Positions 8,401 to 11,937 of a stretch of DNA of 14,937 bases are shown piece after piece. The stretch's first letter is position 1. Each line of letters opens with the position of its first letter. Origin of the DNA: CAYOLL01 sp964404765 [NCBI: uncultured Gemmatimonadota bacterium] (GTDB lineage Bacteria; 4572-55). The position numbers were made by a program, and so were the translations under genes. The stretch is taken from NCBI GenBank assembly GCA_964404765.1, contig CAYOLL010000040.1:1-14937 (forward strand), read 5' to 3'. The notes under the pieces are model-generated. The model saw nothing but the letters and a program-made list of their open reading frames with translations. It did no database searches and had not been told where the DNA came from.

Positions 8401-9470
8401 AGCTTGTCGAACGGGCCGTAAACCTGCTTCATGCTTTCCATTTCGGTGCGATCACCGACTTTGGTGCCTGTGGCGTGACATTCGATCAGCGAGACATCGG
8501 CGGGCTGCAAGCCGGCCATGGCCAGCGCGTCGGTCAGGCAGCGCACCTGCCCGGCTTTGGACGGGGTTAAAAAACCGCCGGCCTTGCCGTCATTGGTCAG
8601 ACTGATGCCGCGGATGACACCCAAGATTTGATCGCCGGCTTGCACGGCGTCTGCCAACCGCTTGAGACCGACAAAGGCCGCGCCTTCCGCCGGAATCAAG
8701 CCATCGGCCGCCTGATGAAAGGGCCGGGTTTGGCCGCTGCGGCTTTTGCCGCTCAGGGCGCAAAAACCGACGTGCAGAAAAAGCGGGTCGGAGGCATTGA
8801 CCGCCCCGGCCAGCATAAAGTCGCACTCGCGGTTGTGCAAACGGTCACAGGCCAATTTAATCGCATACAGCCCGGAAGCGCAGGCGGCGTCCAAAGCCAG
8901 CGTCGGGCCGGACAGGGACAGGGCCTGGGCAATAAACCGGGCGGGATAACCGGACATAAAGCGGTTGAGCGGATGGGTGCGGTGAATACGATCCTTCAAA
9001 TCGGGCAGCAGGCGGGCCAGCAGCCGCTCTTCCATCAAGGCGGTAAAGGCCATTGTCGGATAGGACAGGTTGCCCATGATGATTCCGCTCCGGCTTTGCA
9101 ATTCCGGCGTCGTCTTAACGTGCTGCAGGACTTGCGCCGCGGCGGCCAGTGACCAGCGAAACAGCGGATCAAGCTCGTCGAGATCGGGCAGAGCTTCCGT
9201 CTTTTGAAAAGACGGAAGCTCTATATCACCTTTTACATAGCCGCCGATATCCGACCAGGCGCGGTTGGGGACGTAAACGCCCGGCTTATCGCTCAGGGCG
9301 CGTTCCATGCGAATGCGCCAATGGTCGGCGGGCGGCGGGCCGACGTGCACACTTTTTTGGGCGACCGTCTGCCATAACTGCTCCGGCGACAAGACGCCGG
9401 GCAAAATACAGCCGCTGCCGACAATGGCAATCGGCGATTCGGAGAATTCGGTAGATGTGTGATTGGACAA
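2409..9470 (-). CDS. PfaC/PfaB-like PUFA-type polyketide synthase, KS-CLF-AT-DH-DH
   Basis: 2353 residues. KS at about 11-450, with Cys197 (DAACASG), His332 (CHATGT) and His375 (NIGHT), so condensing-competent. A second KS-like domain at about 470-830 has Glu638 (VSCEELSG) at the Cys position, as in chain-length factors. Acyltransferase at about 925-1220: nucleophile Ser1015 in GMSSGE, His1133, and FIEHGP near 1205. A repeat-rich, Pro/Gln/Thr-rich linker spans 1255-1520. Two double-hotdog FabA-like dehydratases follow. DH1 (about 1525-1905) has its active half at His1806/Glu1820 (HFKNDPCMPG). DH2 (about 1975-2345) has its active half at His2242/Glu2256 (HFYQDPVQPG). The first halves (MPAGVLIE, MPYCVLME) lack the His. 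Marine PfaC is usually KS-CLF-DH-DH with the AT on a separate PfaB, so this is a fused form. The start is TTG, supported by AGGAG 10 nt upstream; no in-frame ATG occurs before residue 55. Several in-frame palindromic repeats interrupt it. The product lipid is unknown. Confidence 0.93.
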   Translation of the reverse strand: MSNHTSTEFSESPIAIVGSGCILPGVLSPEQLWQTVAQKSVHVGPPPADHWRIRMERALSDKPGVYVPNRAWSDIGGYVKGDIELPSFQKTEALPDLDELDPLFRWSLAAAAQVLQHVKTTPELQSRSGIIMGNLSYPTMAFTALMEERLLARLLPDLKDRIHRTHPLNRFMSGYPARFIAQALSLSGPTLALDAACASGLYAIKLACDRLHNRECDFMLAGAVNASDPLFLHVGFCALSGKSRSGQTRPFHQAADGLIPAEGAAFVGLKRLADAVQAGDQILGVIRGISLTNDGKAGGFLTPSKAGQVRCLTDALAMAGLQPADVSLIECHATGTKVGDRTEMESMKQVYGPFDKLRAGANPITLSSLKANIGHTITVSGVAGLIKVLAAMQHEQLPATPNAFPVMDEMGGSFRVLAEAESWQPPNGRFIAGISSFGFGGNNAHLIVERWDEKVARLSRVAASPVTRATNEEAIAVCAMAVRTHNAADTVQFINRLYGQSGAQDTPAHEQQIRLSIKELNFPPKDLEATLGQQLILIEVMKKALADVPDFDPASTGIYIGMGADPEISRYGMRARLAELLETIQARVDAPTLQAAEQSCAPYLDSAAVIGTMPNIPANRLSTQFDCKGPGFTVSCEELSGIEALRLAANALRRGEITTAVVGAVDLCREAGHEEIMADLFGERLQKAGDAALVLILQLQSQARTPLAILEEIEMVRMSPALRGDALLMEPALQSAGDISVVQNAGDFTISNAPEKSAVYRAFGHAHAASGLLHIAQAIAMIQTRALPETPSAKAEPLLTPDALQNIVVEITSVFGMTQTWLVKSPKVIPVEKDKFIDSPKPALIHPNIIPYAADSRADLIANLKADKPVLSGVEGSGNQRCALICYPDTRETAREQAIQTLSQLSEQETFYQRDTFCYSAAKLPGKTASMFTGAASPYVGMGRDLLLAFPEIVAATPVVAHSALSEIRHAFIPNFSFFDNAFKQLTAAYAISQLHVTFLRHVLDFTPQMTFGMSSGETNSIMAYGVWEDMAALFLEIEACGLYTNSLTGLYEPVCEYWGEPPGTPIKWGNWRVFAPIERIRELVAQEERVYVSIINSINDAIICGDDDGCRRVIKQIGGDRAGLIGLNIAIHCPAIKPFEPVWRTVHTRKTRPVDNIVFYSNYLGGSYEPTRENVAEALTGQAFTTIDFPAIVEKVYADGARVFIEHGPRKSLSSSVNRILGKRPHLTLALDHPNVSSAVQIVRAAAALWCVGAPVNIDRLRPQPASTEAVLPTLAFPLRKPPLTPINQQPQPVETIAKPIGQQPQPIVEEVKPAVPPTNGQGIAKRQLQVAPILASVYSRLADPQPTQIPTFSEKVGISDSEQAPHLPATEPLMPATQIPAFSKNVGISGYSPHLLVEQHNIVTEAHRHYLQQAQTAQNDYIALMSRMQQALFDRPIPLGVAAASNPPLVVTASAASNATPEVVTTNNVQEATKVVTTSQKTAQATTEIVTVKQRQQATTEVIATNKSSPIPNSKSETVLWDRQQLETLASGKISSVLGPLFEQQDGYDIQVRMPEPPLLLCDRVTGIKGEPGSLGKGTIYTETDVRSDSWYLQNGRMPAGVLIESGQADLLLISWLGIDFLNRGQRAYRLLGCELIFHRPMPGPGETLRYDIHVDGHAVQGAVRLFFFHYDCHVNGELAISVRSGQAGFFTTEELANSKGVIWTPEEGTYTQNPTVAAPKVGHIKSAFSHNDVLAFCRGRLRDCFGDDYFWAETHTRTPITSKPEFNFLKEIPVLDPKGGPAGRGYMRVEARIQPDDWYFKGHFKNDPCMPGTLMAEGCLQMMGFYLTALGFTLDHDGWRFEPVTGVKYKFICRGQVIPSTKLLTYELFVDEVIAEPYPTVFGHVLCTSDGNKAFLSERLGLRLMPDWPLTTLTLEPCEGFSSTSPESTEKTFARLTTLPKPCEDFSANSPESSEKTFARLTAELDGFKFDYNSLIHSALGHPQLAFGPKYPFVDHKKIPRLPGPPYHFMTRITRIGGGFGELKPNATVEAEYHIPPDAWYFRENAGPTMPYCVLMEIGLQPCGWLATYVGSTFDTPGELLFRNLDGTATQFREVTPADSIITTRVKLLSVSRTGGLTIEKFAVECLCDNELVFKMDTAFGFFPPATMVTQKGLAVTEAEQKLTALAGNVNMDLTTHPAPYFSASTACLPASKLLMLDRVCAIYSFDKLRTEPGGGAKGNDYFRAEKDVDPADWFFKAHFYQDPVQPGSLGVEAMLQLLQFAMLHNNLHTGMKAPRFEPIWLGGETEWHYRGQVTPDKICITVDCDIHTIERQENAITVTAEARLWIDGLKIYHAPRIGLRLVDGQGSRQ
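2828..2848 (+). repeat. FDKLR-type dispersed repeat, copy in DH2
   Basis: The plus strand carries CCTGAGCTTGTCGAAGG, the core shared with copies at 8392-8414 and, in inverted orientation, 6844-6866. The minus-strand protein reads SFDKLRTEP (about residues 2208-2216), inside the second hotdog of DH2, shortly before its catalytic His2242. Confidence 0.8.
3580..3640. repeat. 61-bp palindrome-ended repeat, copy 1
   Basis: It begins AACCTTGCGAAGGTT, itself a self-complementary hairpin, and ends TCTTCGCAAGGTT, pairing with the first arm. A second 61-bp copy lies at 3655-3715, so the period is 75 bp (25 codons). In the protein it encodes PCEDFSANSPESSEKTFARLT in the linker between DH1 and DH2. Confidence 0.85.
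3655..3715. repeat. 61-bp palindrome-ended repeat, copy 2
   Basis: The same AACCTTGCGAAGG...CTTCGCAAGGTT design as the copy at 3580-3640, with several internal substitutions. It encodes PCEGFSSTSPESTEKTFARLT (about residues 1920-1940), so the whole DH1-DH2 linker is essentially two copies of this element. Confidence 0.85.
4951..5117. repeat. Tandem GTAGTAACGACTT-type repeats forming the AT-DH1 linker
   Basis: Four degenerate units start near 4951, 4990, 5032 and 5068, each like GTAGTAACGACTTCAGTCGTTG. The last unit (5068-5117) is a full inverted repeat beginning GTAGTAAC and ending GTTACTAC. On the coding strand they read as repeats of the form ATTEVVTT (residues about 1458-1508), giving a flexible Thr/Val/Ala-rich linker. 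A short fragment, CGTTACTACG, recurs at 9672-9681 upstream of the gene. Confidence 0.8.
5300..5332. repeat. 33-bp imperfect palindrome, PTFSEKVGI type
   Basis: The arms are AAATACCCACATTTTT and AAAAAGCGGGTATTT with mismatches. It encodes QIPAFSKNVGI (about residues 1380-1390) in the AT-DH1 linker. It is related to the perfect copy at 5390-5422, which encodes the homologous QIPTFSEKVGI. Confidence 0.85.
5390..5422. repeat. 33-bp perfect palindrome, PTFSEKVGI type
   Basis: The 16-nt arm AGATACCCACTTTCTC, one central base, then its exact reverse complement. Length is 33 bp (11 codons), so an insertion keeps the frame. It encodes about residues 1350-1360 of the AT-DH1 linker. Confidence 0.92.
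5548..5612. repeat. Direct repeat in the Pro/Gln linker
   Basis: GGCTGCGGCTGTTGG occurs at 5548 and again at 5590, a period of 42 bp (14 codons). The surrounding 23-bp units differ only near their 3' ends. The protein reads QQPQP twice (about residues 1290-1308), just after the AT domain. This looks like a small tandem duplication, not a palindromic element. Confidence 0.75.
6844..6866 (-). repeat. FDKLR-type repeat, inverted copy between CLF and AT
   Basis: CCTTCGACGCCGCTCAGG on the plus strand is the inverted form of the CCTGAGCTTGTCGAAGG core, with a GGCG variant at its centre. Read in this orientation, the synthase gains PVLSGVEGS (about residues 869-877) in the CLF-AT linker. Confidence 0.8.
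7227..7319. repeat. CCGGGGACTTT-type repeat cluster inside the CLF domain
   Basis: ATGTCCCCGGCACTT at 7255-7269 and its exact reverse complement at 7305-7319 form 15-nt arms around a 35-nt loop. A third related arm, AAAGTCCCCGGCGTTTT, sits at 7227-7243. The encoded stretch (about residues 717-748, with SPAL, SAGDIS and NAGDFT) lies within the chain-length-factor-like domain, not in a linker. Confidence 0.85.
8062..8108. repeat. 47-bp palindrome in the KS-CLF linker
   Basis: The arms GTAGCGCGAGTC and GAGTCGCGCTAC are complementary with one mismatch; between them is a second ACTCGC / GCGACTCT pairing. It encodes VARLSRVAASPVTRAT (residues 455-470), which is exactly the junction between the first KS and the CLF-like domain. 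Confidence 0.85.
8392..8414 (+). repeat. FDKLR-type repeat inside the KS catalytic domain
   Basis: CCCTGAGCTTGTCGAACGGG on the plus strand; on the coding strand it reads FDKLRAG (residues 354-360). It lies between the CHATGT and NIGHT catalytic motifs, in the loop after EMESMKQVYG, so a repeat has been tolerated within an apparently intact ketosynthase. Confidence 0.85.
9190..9222. repeat. 33-bp perfect palindrome in the KS N-terminal region
   Basis: The arm AGAGCTTCCGTCTTTT, one central base, then its exact reverse complement: 33 bp, 11 codons. It encodes ELPSFQKTEAL (about residues 84-94) near the start of the KS. It has the same size and geometry as the palindrome at 5390-5422 but an unrelated sequence. 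Confidence 0.92.
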
Positions 9471-9480
9471 AGTAGGGTGG

Positions 9481-9485
9481 CTCCT
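9481..9485 (-). promoter_or_regulatory. Shine-Dalgarno supporting a TTG start
   Basis: The minus strand reads AGGAG, a 10-nt spacer, then TTG at 9470, followed by the KS N-terminal sequence SNHTSTEFSESPIAIVG. No in-frame ATG gives a complete KS N-terminus, so the TTG is the best start. Confidence 0.7.
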
Positions 9486-9568
9486 GTTGTGTCGGGTGTT
9501 GCAGGGAAATCGGTTTATGATACGTCAAGTAACGACTAATGCTGCTTGGCATAAGTTCGTTCCGGGTT

Positions 9569-9601
9569 AAACCTGGCAGGTCTCCAAGACCTGTCAGGTT
9601 T
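9569..9601. repeat. 33-bp intergenic palindrome
   Basis: The arms AAACCTGGCAGGTCT and AGACCTGTCAGGTTT are complementary with one mismatch around a 3-nt loop, 33 bp in all. It lies in the 215-bp gap between the HEPN stop and the PfaC-like start. No T tract follows on either strand, so a normal intrinsic terminator is not supported, though the RNA could form a hairpin. The rest of the gap holds only the short CGTTACTACG repeat fragment near 9672. Confidence 0.85.
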
Positions 9602-9685
9602 TGTTGGGCAAATAACCAGGAACGGATTTCTGCTACGATGCACTAATACTAATGCAAGTAATGAATGAACTCGTTACTACGTCCA

Positions 9686-10093
9686 TTATGAATGGCCTGT
9701 CGAGGCCAAATGGTTGTTGACTTGCGCGACAAATTGTTGGGCTTTTTCCCAAATGGCTTTGGCCTGTTCCGGCGCAACCGGTTTTGTTATCCGATAGTCC
9801 GATTTTTGACGTAGTTCAAAGGCTTTGTGAAAATCCTGAGAGAGTTCTTTGGGAAAAGCGCCTTTCAGAACAAACTCTGTGTCGAATAGACCGATTACGC
9901 CGGTATGCTTGGACGGAATTTTGACGGCCCGCTGCAATAAGGCCAACGCCGCATAAAACATGGCGTAATAGGAGCGATTAACGATACTTTGCGGACTGCG
10001 CCCGCCATCAAGCAAAAATTTGGCGTCGTCCAACGCCGTCTGCGCTTGCTCCAAACGATAGCGAATCAGAGTTTGAATTTCTTCTTCTTTCAT
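9686..10093 (-). CDS. HEPN-domain protein of an MNT/HEPN pair
   Basis: 135 residues starting MKEEEIQTLIRYRLEQAQ, an all-helical HEPN protein of the COG2250/COG1895 type. Members paired with MNT nucleotidyltransferases act as toxins (RNases) or partners in toxin-antitoxin modules. The signature segment is NRSYYAMFYAALALL at 39-53. The canonical R-x(4-6)-H motif has Arg40, but Tyr47 stands where a His is often found, so RNase activity is uncertain. The ATG at 10093-10091 overlaps the TGA of the upstream MNT gene, an ATGA overlap that implies coupled translation. A longer frame upstream exists, but it runs over the MNT gene and would add a non-HEPN N-terminus, so I prefer this start. Confidence 0.85.
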   Translation of the reverse strand: MKEEEIQTLIRYRLEQAQTALDDAKFLLDGGRSPQSIVNRSYYAMFYAALALLQRAVKIPSKHTGVIGLFDTEFVLKGAFPKELSQDFHKAFELRQKSDYRITKPVAPEQAKAIWEKAQQFVAQVNNHLASTGHS

Positions 10094-10410
10094 ACGGGCA
10101 CACCCTCGCGACGAATGGCCTCGGCCAATAGTGAATAACGTTCCGGCCCAAAATCCCACTCGCTTTGAGACACACTGACCGGCATAACCACGATGCCGTA
10201 TGAAAACCCGGCCTGCCAGGCGCATTGACTGATATAATCCTCGTCCGGCAAGGCCAATGGTTTTTTTGTTACGACCAGAATATCAAGGTCGGAATCAGCG
10301 TCGGCATCGCCACGGGCGCGCGAACCAAAAAGCGTCAGGCGTTGGACTTCGATTCGTTGTCCGAGCAAGTTTTTAAAGTTACGGATTATTTTCCGCTCAA
10401 TTGTTGTCAT
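10090..10410 (-). CDS. MNT-type minimal nucleotidyltransferase
   Basis: 106 residues starting MTTIERKIIRNF. The pol-beta-type nucleotidyltransferase motif is complete: LFGSRARGDADADSDLDIL at 27-45, with Gly29-Ser30 and the metal-binding Asp41 and Asp43. In characterised MNT/HEPN modules the MNT protein neutralises the HEPN toxin, in some cases by AMPylating it; whether that holds here is inference. The ATG at 10410 has AAGGTAG upstream. The frame stays open 61 codons further upstream, but that extension shows no family features. The gene ends in an ATGA overlap with the HEPN gene. A third conserved carboxylate is not obvious after strand 3, as in some short MNTs. Confidence 0.87.
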   Translation of the reverse strand: MTTIERKIIRNFKNLLGQRIEVQRLTLFGSRARGDADADSDLDILVVTKKPLALPDEDYISQCAWQAGFSYGIVVMPVSVSQSEWDFGPERYSLLAEAIRREGVPV

Positions 10411-10534
10411 TTGGCTACCTTGTTTTTGAGTTTGATGCACTCCGAATTCAAAAACTATGCAGTCGACCGTCCGGCCGTGAAAGATGTCGCGCTTGTATGT
10501 TTTTTGCTTGTTTGCCTGGTTACGGTGACAGCGA

Positions 10535-11008
10535 TTACGACGAACGCTTTTTCCGGGATTTTTTCTGACGATTTTGCGATAGCCAATCCGCATCCAGCAT
10601 GTCTTTAGGCCGCCCGGCCGCTTTTTTGTTGATGATCAAGTCATCGAGACCAATCACCCACACCTTTAAGCCGACAATTTCCACTTCCTTGCGTTTGGGC
10701 CAGGCATCGGCAAAGGATACGCCGCTGACGGACGTGATCACGTCTATCCGATTGGGTATCACGCCAATTTGAAAAATTAACTCCGGTGATCGAAAATCTT
10801 CGGGCGTGGCTTTGTTCATCGGCGCGCCAAAACGGGCCAATGCCTGCCAGACGCGCTGCGCGTTTTCCGGCGTGGCGTTGATCCACAAATCCATATCGCC
10901 GGTAGCGCGGGGAAAACCGTGCGCCGCCAGAGCGTATGCGCCAACCAGCAAATATTCAACTTTTTCGGCGCTGAATATGGACAATATGTCGCGGAAGTCG
11001 GGATTCAC
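10535..11008 (-). CDS. DUF6036-like nucleotidyltransferase
   Basis: 157 residues of the nucleotidyltransferase superfamily, close to the DUF6036/AbiEii-like group. Visible features: VGAYALAAHGFPRATGDMDLW at 22-42, with Asp38 and Asp40 as likely metal ligands, RIDVITSVSG near 87-96 with Asp89 as a third carboxylate, and the C-terminal pattern LDDLIINKKAAGRPKDMLDA (121-140) typical of this group. The tail is strongly basic. The start is GTG at 11008 with AAGGAG 9 nt upstream. The first 53 nt overlap the end of the upstream small gene in another frame, so the two are probably translated together. The target is unknown; a toxin-like role is inferred from relatives. Confidence 0.82.
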   Translation of the reverse strand: MNPDFRDILSIFSAEKVEYLLVGAYALAAHGFPRATGDMDLWINATPENAQRVWQALARFGAPMNKATPEDFRSPELIFQIGVIPNRIDVITSVSGVSFADAWPKRKEVEIVGLKVWVIGLDDLIINKKAAGRPKDMLDADWLSQNRQKKSRKKRSS

Positions 11009-11171
11009 CGACGGCTTCTCCTTTGAAGGCCCAAGCCGTAACAGTCAACGGCCAGACCATTTCGATGCGTTCGGCCATGGTGCCTGGCACATAGCCGTTA
11101 TCACTGTCGTCGTGCAGTGAGCGGACGCGCAGCTTGCGGCGGGTAGATTTTGGTTTAGTTTTTGAGATCAT
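10956..11171 (-). CDS. Small conserved protein overlapping the nucleotidyltransferase
   Basis: 71 residues from MISKTKPKSTRR. It contains LHDDSD, YVPGTMAERIEMVWPLTVTAWAF (about 26-48, the most distinctive stretch) and ESRLPRHIVHIQRR at the end. I recall this pattern from small proteins encoded beside DUF6036-type nucleotidyltransferases, so it is probably their partner and possibly an antitoxin (inference). An upstream in-frame ATG at 11201 would add ten residues. A GAGGAG lies far from that ATG, but it is well spaced for a 15-codon TTG frame whose stop overlaps the 11171 ATG, so translational coupling is conceivable. The start remains uncertain. Confidence 0.65.
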   Translation of the reverse strand: MISKTKPKSTRRKLRVRSLHDDSDNGYVPGTMAERIEMVWPLTVTAWAFKGEAVGESRLPRHIVHIQRRKS

Positions 11172-11258
11172 TCCTGGTCTTTCCGGAAAATTACGCTGCA
11201 TTCGTCAAAGGCCAATTTTTTCTCCTCACAGCGCAGGGTTTGGTGGCAACCCACCCGC

Positions 11259-11837
11259 CTAAGGAGCGTCCCACTCCACCAACCGGTAGATTTCGCTCAT
11301 CGTCAGTTCGATTTCCAACGCGGGCAGTGGAATTACGTCGTCGGGCGAGCGGAACTCGGTCAGCAGCCATTCGTTGCGCTTGACCTTACAATAATGCTCG
11401 ACCTGATGTTTGTCTTGGGCGATCAGCAGATATTCCTTGAGGCCGGGAATGGAGCGGTAAAAGGTAAATTTATCACCGCGATCAAACGCCTCGGTGGAAT
11501 CGGACAGCACTTCAACCAACACGATTGGGTTGGTGATGACATCGTTGCGGCCTTCCAGTAGTTCCGGCTTGCCGCAGACTATCGTCACATCGGGATAGGT
11601 GTAGGCATCAAAGAAGTCGATGTAGACCTTTTGATCGCTGTTGAAGACGCGACACGGCTTTTTGCCCAGCTTGTTGGTCAAGCCGACAAGGGCATTGGCG
11701 GCGATCTGGTTATGATTCACCGTGCCGCCGGACATCAGGTAAATATCGCCGTTGATAAACTCGTGCTTTTCTGTGGCGGTTTCTTCCGCTTCCAGATATT
11801 CCCAGGCAGTCATTTTCTTTTCGGCCGGTAGCGCCAT
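11259..11837 (-). CDS. Uma2-family PD-(D/E)XK protein
   Basis: 192 residues starting MALPAEKKMTAWEYLEAEE. Matches the Uma2/DUF820 family, restriction-endonuclease-like proteins common in multiple copies in cyanobacteria, Chloroflexota and planctomycetes. Their cellular role is not established. Visible signature residues: Glu26 in KHEFINGD, Pro82-Asp83 in TYPDVTIV, Glu109 in VLVEVLSDST, and the DRGDKFTFYR segment (119-128), so the nuclease core looks intact. An ATG six codons upstream (11855) is open, but the AAGGAG site lies between the two ATGs, 7 nt from the internal one. I therefore choose 11837. It is the first gene after the PfaA-like stop (about 100 bp gap). Confidence 0.87.
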   Translation of the reverse strand: MALPAEKKMTAWEYLEAEETATEKHEFINGDIYLMSGGTVNHNQIAANALVGLTNKLGKKPCRVFNSDQKVYIDFFDAYTYPDVTIVCGKPELLEGRNDVITNPIVLVEVLSDSTEAFDRGDKFTFYRSIPGLKEYLLIAQDKHQVEHYCKVKRNEWLLTEFRSPDDVIPLPALEIELTMSEIYRLVEWDAP

Positions 11838-11937
11838 GGTTCTTCTCCTTGTCATTAATTACGCTGAGACTACCAATGATCTCGATGACCATGTCCTATT
11901 TCTATTCCTACGCTTACCCTGCTTTCCAATTTCTTGC

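Noticed and set aside
2412-9454. Many long plus-strand open frames, such as 2412-3209, 4197-4943, 5847-6575 and 8628-9152
   Set aside because: They lie opposite the well-supported synthase gene, show no family motifs and lack ribosome sites; they are antisense frames kept open by GC-rich codon use.
9569-9601. Intrinsic terminator between the HEPN and PfaC-like genes
   Set aside because: The hairpin is strong but no T tract follows on either strand; it fits a dispersed palindrome better.
10411-10593. A 61-codon N-terminal extension of the MNT protein
   Set aside because: It has no family features, and the internal ATG has a ribosome site and the expected MNT length.
11838-11892. Small minus-strand frame MVIEIIGSLSV upstream of Uma2
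   Set aside because: It runs out of frame into the Uma2 gene and has no supported start signal or family.
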